From a virus, in IMG/VR virus record IMGVR_UViG_3300027784_001062, positions 1 to 21,679 of that record: a stretch of DNA of 21,679 nucleotides; one strand, written 5' to 3'. How positions within the stretch are numbered: the first letter of the stretch is position 1; each line of letters starts with the position of its first letter. Of the stretch, positions 14,486 to 21,679 are shown piece by piece. Both the position numbers and the translations under genes were made by a program. The notes below the pieces were generated by a model, which was not told where the DNA came from, did no database searches, and was given only the letters and a program-made list of their open reading frames with translations.

Positions 14486-17400
14486 TTAACCCCTCCATTC
14501 TCTTTCAGGGCCCACATCAACGTGTACGTGTCCATCTTCATAGATTCCTATGCCTGGAAAGTATTCCTCGGCTGCGTCTGCTAATTCTTCTGGGCTTATA
14601 CCTTCAGCTACTATATCTGCTGCCTCTCCGGTAATGTGTCTGGATTGATCTGCTCCTCCTATTTGTTCGTTATACTCTGGAGTTCTGTACCCTGAAGTTA
14701 CGTGGATAGGAACTCCAAGATCCTCCCTGAGCTGGTTAAGTCTAGTTATCAAATCTGTAGAAACCTTTACCTCCCCTGTATCTGGAGAAGCAAATTCTCT
14801 AGTGTCAAAGTATCCTATTTGTCTCGGCTCAGTGATAGTTTCCCCCACTTCATCGCCGTTAACGAAACCCAAATCATCCTCCGGTGGTTCGTATTCTACA
14901 TCATAACCTTCTCGTGTAAAATGTTCACGACGTAAAGGTTGTTCTACTTCATCCAAGTTAAATATTGCACCTGTCATTTCACGAAAAGTTTCTGTGGCAT
15001 CCACTGCTTTATTTCCTGACTGCCTTCTCAACTCCGGATCTATCTGTGGGCTTTGAGCTTCGTTTATATCCTGTTTAATGGTTGCTACCGACTGTCTTAT
15101 CGGACTTGCTACATCTTGTGGTAACTGTGCCTGTGCGTATTGTGATAAAATATCCAATCTGTTTACTGCACCGGAAAAGTCTGCATCTGCTGGATCGTCG
15201 TATTCTTCCATCTGTTCTTGGACTGCTTGCCCTATCATTCCTAACTCTTGTTCCATCCACATAGCTAGTTCAAACTGTTCTGGGCCGAACTGTGCTGTTG
15301 CATCTGCTGCGTCTTGGATTTGTTGTTCTTGAATATCTAACTGCCGGGAATATTTTTCCTTTTCCATCTCTAATTCTTTTTCTCTAAATTGAAGTCCTGC
15401 TATAGTTTCTAGCTGATTTAACTGGTGATCTGCTACCATAAAGGCATTTTCTATCTCTCGCTGTTTCTTTTGACTGTCAAATTCCATAAAGTCTATGAGA
15501 GAATTTACTGTACCCGCTTTTTGTGCTACGTTCATTTCCATCAAATCCTCTTTACTCATACCCACCTCTCTCAATTCCTGCTCCACGGAAGGATGGTGAA
15601 CGAGAGAAGCTACGCCTGACATTTCACCTTGCTGTACTATCCAATCACGTTCCGCCTGTACTTCTTGTGTACGCATACGCCTATCTTCCATTGCCAGCTG
15701 TGCCTCTTTGTACCACTGATCTAGCCTCATTTGATCGGCCCAACGTGCAACTTCCATGTGCATATTAGCCAATCTTTCCCTGCGTTGTCTCTCTTCTGCC
15801 ATCATCTCTCTTCTGACAACTTCTTCTTCTAGGACAGCCCACTGTTCTATATCCCTTAAATCAGCACGAAGTTCTGCTACTTGGTTTGCTGCATCCCTAG
15901 AAATTTCAGCTATTTCTTCCTGTGCCTGCTGATCCAGTTCTGTAAGCGAATTTGCCATAATCGAGCTGTAGAACATACCTCTGGCTGACATCTCTTCCTG
16001 AACGTCTGTCTGCATCTCTTGGGTTACACTTTGGATATTTTCTTTAGCTTGCTGAAACTCTTCCGGCCATTCCCGCTTGAACCTATCCAGCTCTCTTTTG
16101 ATAGGTTGTTTCTTGTCCTGTGCCTGCCTTTCCACAATCGCCCTTGCATGTTCTTGTATTTCTTCACGGCTTCTCGGTTCTAAACCGTACTGTTGAGCCA
16201 TTTCATTAAAGAAATTTTCATCTACTGTAGGTTCAGGCGGTACGTAATCGTCCATAGGTGCTTGTGTTAAGTATCCGGGTTCAGCAAAATCCATCCCCTC
16301 TGATATTTCTTCTACTTCCGGGTCGAACTCTTCCGCAGGGGTAGGTGGTTCTATGACACCTGCTGTTTCCAGTATTCTTTCCATTCGATCCCTGTGGGCA
16401 TACGCTCTGCCATCTCTTATCACATCAGTTCTAAATGTTACATCGTCCTCTGGTCCGCTTATTGTTATTTGTTCAGTTTCGGGGTCCCATTCCACATCAG
16501 CACCTGCTGCCTCTGCTACTTCTCTAACTGGCGTTTCCACATCTTCGGGATCTGCACCTACCTGTCTGAGTATATCTCTGAACGGATCTTCTTCAGGTAC
16601 TTCTGCTGGAGCCACGGGTTCTTCTATACCCATTGTTGACCTTAAAACAGCGTCTAACCTGTCGCCTGTAACGAAAGCCCTTCCGTCCTGTATTTCGTCC
16701 GGACTTACAGTTCTTGCACCTTCAGGACCTTCCACAGTTACCTGCCTCGTGTCGGGGTCCCAATCTACCCGGGCTCCCATCTGTTCTGCTATTTCACGAA
16801 TTGGAGCTTGATCCTCTCTTGTAACACCTACCTGCCTGAATGTTTCATCGACGGGATCTGGTTCTGCGGTTTCTTCTACTTGTGGCTGTGTGTCGTGTAC
16901 CTGTGCTTCTCTTAATGCTTGTTCTGGTCGCTGAACATCTTGTAATGTTGTCCTCTGCATCTGTTGAACCTGTTGTCTTATTTGATCCTGCATCTGTCCC
17001 GTTTGCTGATCTGCCACTTGACCTGCCTGTTCAAATTCTTCCTTTATTTCTTCCTTTATTCTATCGGCACCTATTTGCCCCATACCACGTAGTTTTTGCA
17101 GTCCTTCTTCTACGGATTCATCAGCATAAATGGGTTCGCCTCCAAGCTGTTTAATCTGCTGCCTCAAATTGTTCGCTGCCTGTTCTAACTGCCTTGTTCT
17201 TTCTTCGTCATCCTCCCTGTGGATAGCAATTTTGTGCGATAAAATTGCTTCATTTAGCTGGTCGATAATACGTGGGGTCATATCACCTGGATCTACGTCA
17301 ATTTCTCCTTCTTTGCCACGTTCACGTCTTAATCTTTGTTCACCTATATCCTGAAGCTGTTCGGAAAACTCGTCTCTCGGCTCTTTATCTAGGTTATCTA

Positions 17401-17554
17401 AATTCCTTCTACCTTGATGTCTTTGCGGCCCTCTTTGTACTCCTGCTCTTCTTTTGTCCTGTTTCATTCTTGATCTTCTTTGAGTTTGCCTGTTCGGATC
17501 CACAGACCCTGTATCCCGTAGATAGTTCATAATGTTGTCTATAGGATCTGGCAT
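14486..17554 (-). CDS. Internal virion protein with duplicated stalk domain and C-terminal M15 peptidase
   Basis: This is a 1022-residue protein. The ATG directly abuts the stop of the gene upstream (TAAATG), with GGAGGGTGG as binding site. Regions in order: a basic Arg-rich N-terminus (22-80); Gln/Glu-rich helices (100-230); two tandem copies of a copper-amine-oxidase-N-like domain (235-310 and 323-400), each with P[IV]RE[IV]AE..GA.V.WDP; an acidic Pro-rich linker (400-445); a very long Glu/Gln-rich coiled coil (450-790); and a D-Ala-D-Ala carboxypeptidase-like M15 domain (933-1020). Zinc ligands H973 and D980 (SRHITGEAADI) and H1011 (HVHVDVG) are intact. It probably leaves the virion with the 1335-residue protein and cuts peptidoglycan cross-links during DNA entry. 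A tail-tip lysin with a structural stalk is the alternative. Confidence 0.75.
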   Translation of the reverse strand: MPDPIDNIMNYLRDTGSVDPNRQTQRRSRMKQDKRRAGVQRGPQRHQGRRNLDNLDKEPRDEFSEQLQDIGEQRLRRERGKEGEIDVDPGDMTPRIIDQLNEAILSHKIAIHREDDEERTRQLEQAANNLRQQIKQLGGEPIYADESVEEGLQKLRGMGQIGADRIKEEIKEEFEQAGQVADQQTGQMQDQIRQQVQQMQRTTLQDVQRPEQALREAQVHDTQPQVEETAEPDPVDETFRQVGVTREDQAPIREIAEQMGARVDWDPDTRQVTVEGPEGARTVSPDEIQDGRAFVTGDRLDAVLRSTMGIEEPVAPAEVPEEDPFRDILRQVGADPEDVETPVREVAEAAGADVEWDPETEQITISGPEDDVTFRTDVIRDGRAYAHRDRMERILETAGVIEPPTPAEEFDPEVEEISEGMDFAEPGYLTQAPMDDYVPPEPTVDENFFNEMAQQYGLEPRSREEIQEHARAIVERQAQDKKQPIKRELDRFKREWPEEFQQAKENIQSVTQEMQTDVQEEMSARGMFYSSIMANSLTELDQQAQEEIAEISRDAANQVAELRADLRDIEQWAVLEEEVVRREMMAEERQRRERLANMHMEVARWADQMRLDQWYKEAQLAMEDRRMRTQEVQAERDWIVQQGEMSGVASLVHHPSVEQELREVGMSKEDLMEMNVAQKAGTVNSLIDFMEFDSQKKQREIENAFMVADHQLNQLETIAGLQFREKELEMEKEKYSRQLDIQEQQIQDAADATAQFGPEQFELAMWMEQELGMIGQAVQEQMEEYDDPADADFSGAVNRLDILSQYAQAQLPQDVASPIRQSVATIKQDINEAQSPQIDPELRRQSGNKAVDATETFREMTGAIFNLDEVEQPLRREHFTREGYDVEYEPPEDDLGFVNGDEVGETITEPRQIGYFDTREFASPDTGEVKVSTDLITRLNQLREDLGVPIHVTSGYRTPEYNEQIGGADQSRHITGEAADIVAEGISPEELADAAEEYFPGIGIYEDGHVHVDVGPEREWRG
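14495..14758 (-). other. M15 peptidase (VanY/DD-carboxypeptidase-like) domain
   Basis: Residues 933-1020 of the 1022-residue protein read as the M15A fold: VTSGYRTPEYN, then SRHITGEAAD, then GIGIYEDGHVHVDVG. All three zinc ligands and the following Asp of HVD are present, so activity against cell-wall peptide is expected. Confidence 0.8.
16355..16588 (-). repeat. Stalk domain copy 2 (copper-amine-oxidase-N-like)
   Basis: Residues 323-400 of the 1022-residue protein: DILRQVGADPED, then PVREVAEAAGADVEWDPET, EQITISG and DGRAYAHRDRM. It aligns along its whole length with the copy at 16625-16852. Confidence 0.7.
16625..16852 (-). repeat. Stalk domain copy 1 (copper-amine-oxidase-N-like)
   Basis: Residues 235-310 of the 1022-residue protein: ETFRQVGVTRED, then PIREIAEQMGARVDWDPDT, RQVTVEG and DGRAFVTGDRL. 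The 'P-[IV]-R-E, G-A, W-D, DGR-A' pattern is that of the copper amine oxidase-like N-terminal stalk domain, widespread in surface proteins of Bacillota. Confidence 0.7.
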
Positions 17555-17746
17555 TTATCCACCCTCCTCTCCTTGAGAGGTATCTTCTACCTCTTTAAAG
17601 TCTGTTACAGGTTTCTCCAGGTCTGAGGCTATACTCATAAACATAGCATTTTCTCCTCTACCCTGGATTGTTACTCTGTCGAGAAAAGCTAAAAGTGCTT
17701 TCCTCTTTCGTTCGGTTGTTTTGATAATAACTTCTTGGTCTTTCAT
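17555..17746 (-). CDS. Hypothetical 63-residue protein
   Basis: Two in-frame ATG codons lie near the start, at 17752 and 17746. GGAGG (17754-17758) is one base from the first but seven from the second, so the second is chosen. The protein begins MKDQEVIIKTTERKRKALL. It has a basic helical first half (residues 10-30) and an acidic C-terminus ending GEEGG, part of which is encoded by the binding site of the 1022-residue gene. No family, cysteine motif, signal peptide or membrane segment is seen. Tight spacing between the tail-fibre-like gene and the ejection-protein gene suggests a small virion or assembly protein, by position only. Confidence 0.65.
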   Translation of the reverse strand: MKDQEVIIKTTERKRKALLAFLDRVTIQGRGENAMFMSIASDLEKPVTDFKEVEDTSQGEEGG

Positions 17747-17761
17747 TATCATACCTCCAGT

Positions 17762-18583
17762 TTACAATCCGCTAGTTATGAGACCGCTTGATACATATAT
17801 AGTATTATCGTTTCCGTCGGTAAAACTTCCAGAAGGAAGAGATGTGCCTCCTAGATATAAAGAACCATCTGGTAAGTTAACATAGCTTGAGTTTCCCATA
17901 AGAACGTCTTCTTCAAACTCCACATGATCTTCAAAAGTAGTATTGGAATGAACTGTCAAGCTATCAGTGTATATTCCTGTAAAATCATTTCCTAGAGCAC
18001 CAATGTAGATATTATTAGATACAATATCCATTCTATTTAATGACCCCAGACTAGAATCTGCTATAGCAAAAGTTTCTCCTCCTGAAGTATAAACTGTACT
18101 AAGAGCCACATCGGTTTCTCCTCCAACAAGTATGGTGTCTGCTATAAGATCTCCGTCAAAACTCCCGTATATACCAATAACTTCTATAGCCTCTAAAGTA
18201 CCTGTGGTTATATTTCCAGCATCTATATTAATTATACTGGCCTGCGCTGCGTCTATTGTGCCTGCAGTAATTTCTCCTATATTAGCACTAATAGAGGAAA
18301 GTTCTTCTACATCTATTTTCTCTGCTGTAATAGCTCCTGCTTCTATCTTATCGGCTGTAACAGAGTTCGCTGCTATCTCCTCTGCTGTTACTGCCTCTTT
18401 TTCAAGCCTGTCTCCTTTAATACCTCTTTCCTGCATATTAACAAAGTCTAAATTACCGTATAGAAGGCGTTTTACCTTATCAAAATTCTTGTTTGAATCA
18501 TTTATCACTCTATCTACTGCCTCATAGATTTCTTCATGTTCGGGATGTGATCTTGGGATTTTCTTAATTAAAAAACTAGGCAT
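17762..18583 (-). CDS. Tail-fibre-like protein with TAEKI repeats
   Basis: This 273-residue protein starts two bases after the upstream stop, with AGGGAG ten bases before. Residues 1-60 are charged and helical (possible virion-attachment part). Residues 62-130 hold tandem repeats of about ten residues, TAEEI (66-70), TADKI (76-80) and TAEKI (86-90), passing into ITAGTI and ITTGTL. This is the pattern of trimeric phage tail-fibre shafts. Residues 135-273 are rich in Gly, Ser, Thr and Asn with short beta strands. It looks like a short tail fibre, spike or head fibre. No enzyme domain or intramolecular chaperone is seen, so the cell-binding tip may be a different protein. Confidence 0.7.
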   Translation of the reverse strand: MPSFLIKKIPRSHPEHEEIYEAVDRVINDSNKNFDKVKRLLYGNLDFVNMQERGIKGDRLEKEAVTAEEIAANSVTADKIEAGAITAEKIDVEELSSISANIGEITAGTIDAAQASIINIDAGNITTGTLEAIEVIGIYGSFDGDLIADTILVGGETDVALSTVYTSGGETFAIADSSLGSLNRMDIVSNNIYIGALGNDFTGIYTDSLTVHSNTTFEDHVEFEEDVLMGNSSYVNLPDGSLYLGGTSLPSGSFTDGNDNTIYVSSGLITSGL

Positions 18584-18584
18584 A

Positions 18585-20021
18585 TTATTCCAACTCCCTC
18601 GGCAGGAATGTAATAACCATATCCAAAATCCTCAAATTTTGATCTTTAGATTTGTTTTCTATCTTAAACTGAATCGACCTGCAGGACTTTCCTATAGGAA
18701 TTCTTATTTTCTTATAATCACCTTTATTTCCGGCTATAGATTCGTTGGCTACCCATTCCCAATCCGATTTATCCAAACTGTAATAAACTGTTAAGTCCGT
18801 TGGTTCTTTAGTACACCAAATCCCTAGGTATAGGTTGTTAATCTCCTTTTCCTGTTCAGGTGCTCCCATGTGGTACTCTATAGTTTCAAGCTCTGATTCT
18901 ATAGGCTCACCGCCATCGTTCACACTGTCAGTCTCCAACTGATAAACTGAACCCTCTTCGCTTGGTTTTACGAAATGGAATGTGCCTTCCTGTTCGTGGT
19001 GAAGAAGTGCAGATACTTTCATGTGTGTATCCCACGATCGCCACCTATCTCTCACTGTATCGTAAGCTAAAGTCATATAACCTCCGTCTTTGTGCGGAAG
19101 TGATAATACGTATTGGTGCCTTTGAAATATGACTGCTGTTGCTTTATGGATATTCGGCCAGTCCACTTTGTCTATATAATCTTTAACAGGCGTTGATATT
19201 TTTTCTGGCATTGCACCGGATTCAAGCCTGTATATTCCTCCATATTTATCGGGGAAGTAAACAACATTCCTCATAACTCTGGCAGCCCAGTGTGAACCTA
19301 AACCTATATTTCTATCTAATGGAAATACAGCAAAATCTTCTGTGGTAGTACCTGTTAGGGCATGAAGCGATCTTTCCTTACCTATAAGTACAAAGTCGTC
19401 TAACTGTGCAAGCCCAGTAATAGGCTGGCTGTCCCCTGTGTAAACTTCAAAAGCTCTCGAACCTTCTTCGCCTGGGTCCCACATGGTAGGGTCCCCAGGG
19501 TGCGATACTCTTAAAACTAAGGGATCGTCCTGCATCCCTGCTGTAACTGCTCTAAATCTAAACTCTGTTAGATATTTTCCTTTAGGAAACTCTTCTGGTT
19601 CATCCAGTGAACTTCCATCCCATACCATAGAATCGTCTTTCCCATTAACAATAAGCAACTGCCCACCCAATTCTGTGAAATCAAAGAAACCTTCTGAATC
19701 TAGCCCACTTTTGAGTGTCGTTGTACTCTCTCCAAATTCGCTAATATAAACCAGCTCGGAACCCTGCCCTACAATAATATAAATCTCTTGGCTTTCAGGC
19801 TCTTTATATTCCCACAGTCCATTTATGGTACTGCCAAAAGACTGCCTTTTCTTTAGTCCAGGTCTTTTCCTTATTAGTCCTTGCACCTCATCAAAGTCCA
19901 TATTGAAAAGTTTCCTAGTATAGCCTTCTTCCTGTGGAACGATTGTGATAGGAAATGCTGATACCATTCCCTCATCAAGTGCCGGCACTCTAAGTCTAGC
20001 TTTTGATCCCTGTCCTTCCAT
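18585..20021 (-). CDS. Tail nozzle/hub protein candidate (beta-propeller-like)
   Basis: This is a 478-residue protein with no signal peptide. Near the N-terminus, NMDFDEVQGLIRKRPGLKKR (40-59) resembles the opening of short-tailed phage nozzle or stabilisation proteins (T7 gp12- and P22 gp10-like), in which each gene product begins with an 'R-x-G' strand. The rest is nearly all beta: repeated strand-turn units such as LWEYKEPESQEIYIIVG, LGGQLLIVNGKDDSMVWDG and LDDFVLIGKERSLHALTG suggest propeller blades. The C-terminal 100 residues (TVYYSLDKSDWEW) look like a jelly-roll. The location directly after the adaptor gene supports a role as the tube that closes the tail. The fold is inferred from pattern, not from a search. 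Confidence 0.65.
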   Translation of the reverse strand: MEGQGSKARLRVPALDEGMVSAFPITIVPQEEGYTRKLFNMDFDEVQGLIRKRPGLKKRQSFGSTINGLWEYKEPESQEIYIIVGQGSELVYISEFGESTTTLKSGLDSEGFFDFTELGGQLLIVNGKDDSMVWDGSSLDEPEEFPKGKYLTEFRFRAVTAGMQDDPLVLRVSHPGDPTMWDPGEEGSRAFEVYTGDSQPITGLAQLDDFVLIGKERSLHALTGTTTEDFAVFPLDRNIGLGSHWAARVMRNVVYFPDKYGGIYRLESGAMPEKISTPVKDYIDKVDWPNIHKATAVIFQRHQYVLSLPHKDGGYMTLAYDTVRDRWRSWDTHMKVSALLHHEQEGTFHFVKPSEEGSVYQLETDSVNDGGEPIESELETIEYHMGAPEQEKEINNLYLGIWCTKEPTDLTVYYSLDKSDWEWVANESIAGNKGDYKKIRIPIGKSCRSIQFKIENKSKDQNLRILDMVITFLPRELE

Positions 20022-20030
20022 ATATCACAC

Positions 20031-20186
20031 CTACCTTCTGGGTCTTACTCCCCTACTTCCCTGTACTCTCCTGTCCACAGGTGGTTCGTGCCTCGGATTT
20101 TCTCGTCGCTCTCCTGTAATTCGGTCAAATTCTTTTGCCTGCTCTACAATTTCTCTGTTTGTGGTTATCTTACCTGTTATTCTCAT
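20031..20186 (-). CDS. Small Arg-rich protein, 51 residues
   Basis: The ATG at 20186 overlaps the stop of the adaptor gene (ATGA) and has GGGGGT as a binding site. The frame ends at TAG 20031-20033, just before the nozzle gene. The first 20 residues look helical (ITTNREIVEQAKEF); from residue 21 on the protein is basic and probably disordered, with 10 arginines in residues 22-51 and the ending GVRPRR. No family is recognised. Its place between adaptor and nozzle genes and the coupled start support a real gene; an assembly peptide or DNA-contacting virion peptide would fit but is unproven. Confidence 0.6.
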   Translation of the reverse strand: MRITGKITTNREIVEQAKEFDRITGERRENPRHEPPVDRRVQGSRGVRPRR

Positions 20187-20869
20187 TGTGAATTACCCCC
20201 AGGGTTTGTATCTGATCTTTTTACAAAATAATCCCCGTTAAGTGCGGGGAAGTAGCTGTCGTCTATTGCCAACCCTTCTCCCCTCGTTTCCTGTGGAACG
20301 CCACGGTTTACAATAGACTCGAACTGGTTTTGGTAAATACTGTAATGGAAATTTGCTCTTTCGTAGTCCCTAATCTCCCTATAGCAAGCAGATACTGCGT
20401 ACTGCTTTATCGCCTTATCGCAGTAGTACGGTACTTCTGGTTCATCTTTACGGTTTTTCAAAGTTTTAGGTGCCCTAGTTACCCACAGCTCTATAGTTTT
20501 ACCCTGCTCTACCTCACCACGTAGAAATAATTTACCGCCCCAGTAGGACCAGGTATCTACCTGCCCTTCATCCACATTTTTTAGGTTCATGTACTTATTT
20601 ATAGGAATAGAATCTAGTATGTTGCCATCGTAAAGAACGTATATTATGTTCTCAATTTTCACGTCCTCTTCGTCTAAATCGTATCCGTTTTTCCCTGCTT
20701 CTGACTCAATTTCCATTACGTCTTTCACTGGGAAAAACTCAGCTAGATCCTTTATTGCCTCGTTTACAGCTTCCTCAATAAACAGGTCTGATACGCCCCC
20801 ACCGTCAGGGCCTTCTATCCGTACCTCTTCTCTGATTAATCTAACTAAAGTTTCAAGGTCTCTTCTCAT
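20183..20869 (-). CDS. Head-tail adaptor protein candidate
   Basis: This is a 228-residue protein. It opens with RRDLETLVRLIREEVRIE and then FIEEAVNEAIKDLAEFFP, the helical start of podovirus adaptor proteins (T7 gp11-like; also annotated 'phage adaptor'). A beta-rich middle (about 60-130, with SYWGGKLFLRG) and a helical segment (150-185, YCDKAIKQYAVSACYREIRDY) complete the typical layout. Such proteins form a ring under the portal and carry the nozzle. The gene starts in the TAATG overlap with the gene upstream and its stop overlaps the next start. The order adaptor, small protein, nozzle supports the assignment. Confidence 0.7.
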   Translation of the reverse strand: MRRDLETLVRLIREEVRIEGPDGGGVSDLFIEEAVNEAIKDLAEFFPVKDVMEIESEAGKNGYDLDEEDVKIENIIYVLYDGNILDSIPINKYMNLKNVDEGQVDTWSYWGGKLFLRGEVEQGKTIELWVTRAPKTLKNRKDEPEVPYYCDKAIKQYAVSACYREIRDYERANFHYSIYQNQFESIVNRGVPQETRGEGLAIDDSYFPALNGDYFVKRSDTNPGGNSQ

Positions 20870-21228
20870 TACTCTTCACCCCCTGGTGTGGGAGTCCCAA
20901 TTATACCTAGCCTACCGATATAGAAGGGCCATTCTTCTTCTAAATCTGTTTTCAGGAGCAGTATAAAGTCATACCCTCTGGCTACTAGCTCCCTCGTATC
21001 GTCTGGTTCTAGTACAAACCTTACTTTTCCTGTCTCTTCATCAACAATGTGACCTTCTACCTCTAGTACAATCTCTTCATCTGTCCAGGACTTTGCTATC
21101 CTCATTAGAGGAGTTTCTCCGTCTATAGGGTACAGGTCCCCTCTCTCGTCTTTCACCTCTACCCGTATATCTTTGGATGACCCTCTATAAACATCTACAC
21201 TAACTGCTGAGGCTTGTATAAGTGTCAT
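20869..21228 (-). CDS. BppU-N-like beta-sandwich virion protein
   Basis: This 119-residue protein starts in an ATGA overlap, with GGGAGG eight bases upstream. The pattern VDVYRGSSKDIRVEVKDERG (11-30), then G-K-V-R-F-V-L-E-P-D-D-T (about 68-79) and a final YDFILLLKT strand, matches the N-terminal beta domain of phage baseplate upper proteins (BppU-N) and related Ig-like virion domains. Here the domain stands alone, without a fibre part. It is probably a structural protein of the neck or tail; a head decoration protein is the alternative. Confidence 0.6.
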   Translation of the reverse strand: MTLIQASAVSVDVYRGSSKDIRVEVKDERGDLYPIDGETPLMRIAKSWTDEEIVLEVEGHIVDEETGKVRFVLEPDDTRELVARGYDFILLLKTDLEEEWPFYIGRLGIIGTPTPGGEE

Positions 21229-21679
21229 CTATCGAGCCTCCCTTTGAGGTCACTCCAGCGTTTAAGAGTACCCTGTAATATTGGTTTTGCCCACACTCTG
21301 AGCCTTCCAATAGCTGTTGTATAGAACTTCTTGGAGTAGCTTGCTACTTCTGTGGTGAGGAGTTTAACTAACCTGGTAGTAAACTTTTTGCTGTAGGAAG
21401 TAACTAATAAGACCACAGAGGTTAATGTTTCTGTATAGAACTTATCTGAATAACTAGCCATGTGAGACTCTGCCTGCTTTGTGAGCCTTGACTTAAATGG
21501 TCTTGCAAACGAAGTTACATTGAGCCCAAAACCAAAAGATACAATTGCTTCAGCATAGAATTTTTTAGCATAAGATACTACCTTTGAGATTATTGATACT
21601 TGGGTAGCTCCTTTGAATTGTCTGGAAAAAGATTCCATAAGTCTATCGAATGTTGTCTGAGAGTTATAAGTTGTTTGAT
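21225..21679 (-). CDS. 19-residue-repeat protein, incomplete at the window edge
   Basis: The frame stays open to the right edge, so the gene probably begins outside the window; the ATG at 21638 has no ribosome binding site and is unlikely to be the start. Counted from that ATG, the visible 137 residues contain six copies of a degenerate unit S-[FY]-[SA]-x-x-F beginning at residues 3, 22, 43, 62, 81 and 100, i.e. a 19-residue period with one 21-residue step. The units are mixed basic/hydrophobic (such as SYSKKFYTT). The last 25 residues are basic (KRWSDLKGRLDR). No family is recognised. It leads the visible part of the virion operon and overlaps the next start by four bases, so a structural role is inferred. 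Confidence 0.65.
   Translation of the reverse strand, partial: QTTYNSQTTFDRLMESFSRQFKGATQVSIISKVVSYAKKFYAEAIVSFGFGLNVTSFARPFKSRLTKQAESHMASYSDKFYTETLTSVVLLVTSYSKKFTTRLVKLLTTEVASYSKKFYTTAIGRLRVWAKPILQGTLKRWSDLKGRLDR
21285..21632 (-). repeat. Degenerate 57-bp coding repeats, six units
   Basis: Each unit encodes about 19 residues led by S-[FY]-[SA]-x-x-F. Copies 4-6 (starting at residues 62, 81 and 100) are the closest, as SYSDKFYTE, SYSKKFTTR and SYSKKFYTT. More copies may lie beyond the right edge. Confidence 0.65.

Noticed and set aside
16353-16811. A 152-codon Ser/Thr-rich open frame on the + strand
   Set aside because: It is the mirror of the acidic stalk repeats of the 1022-residue protein; low-complexity shadow with no ribosome binding site.
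1-21679. tRNA genes, insertion sequences, integrase or attachment sites
   Set aside because: No cloverleaf with a CCA-type acceptor, no transposase motif and no integrase-like frame was found by eye on either strand; a tRNA search program would be the decisive check.

Overview
The window is a continuous, gene-dense piece of a double-stranded DNA bacteriophage (or prophage) genome. Strong AAGGAGG-type ribosome binding sites, a 3D-domain cell-wall protein and a copper-amine-oxidase-N-like stalk repeat suggest a low-GC Gram-positive host (Bacillota, perhaps Clostridia). That host call is an inference. There is no tRNA, rRNA, CRISPR, insertion sequence, integrase or lysogeny repressor. TGA acts as a stop throughout.

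Left half (1-10303, + strand): a DNA-replication and recombination operon. It begins with the end of a 3D-domain protein, an acidic-tailed zinc ribbon and a small helical protein. A probable promoter (638-666) precedes a ribbon-helix-helix protein and a small AbrB-like protein with a CxxC pair. Then come a RuvC-like nuclease, an SNF2 helicase, a Cas4/RecB-like iron-sulfur PD-(D/E)XK nuclease, a Sak4-like RecA-fold ATPase and a DUF669 ssDNA-binding protein. After an internal terminator (5759-5796) follow a primase-helicase fusion, a 33-residue zinc peptide and a family A DNA polymerase whose N-terminus is a family-4 uracil-DNA glycosylase. Together these could prime, unwind, copy, protect, recombine and resolve phage DNA with few host proteins.

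Boundary (10304-10474): convergent operons meet at one perfect 9-bp GC-rich hairpin that can terminate both strands.

Right half (10475-21679, - strand, read right to left): a virion operon. It runs from a 19-residue-repeat protein (entering from outside the window) through a BppU-N-like beta protein, a head-tail adaptor, an Arg-rich 51-residue protein, a tail nozzle/hub candidate, a tail-fibre-like protein and a 63-residue protein. It ends with two very large internal virion (ejection) proteins of 1022 and 1335 residues. No tape measure, sheath or tail-tube gene is seen, so the layout fits a short-tailed podovirus. Terminase, portal and capsid genes would lie beyond the right edge.

The most notable points are the glycosylase-polymerase fusion, the duplicated stalk domain plus M15 peptidase in the 1022-residue virion protein, a peptide motif shared by the two ejection proteins, the 19-residue repeat protein, and several very short zinc proteins.
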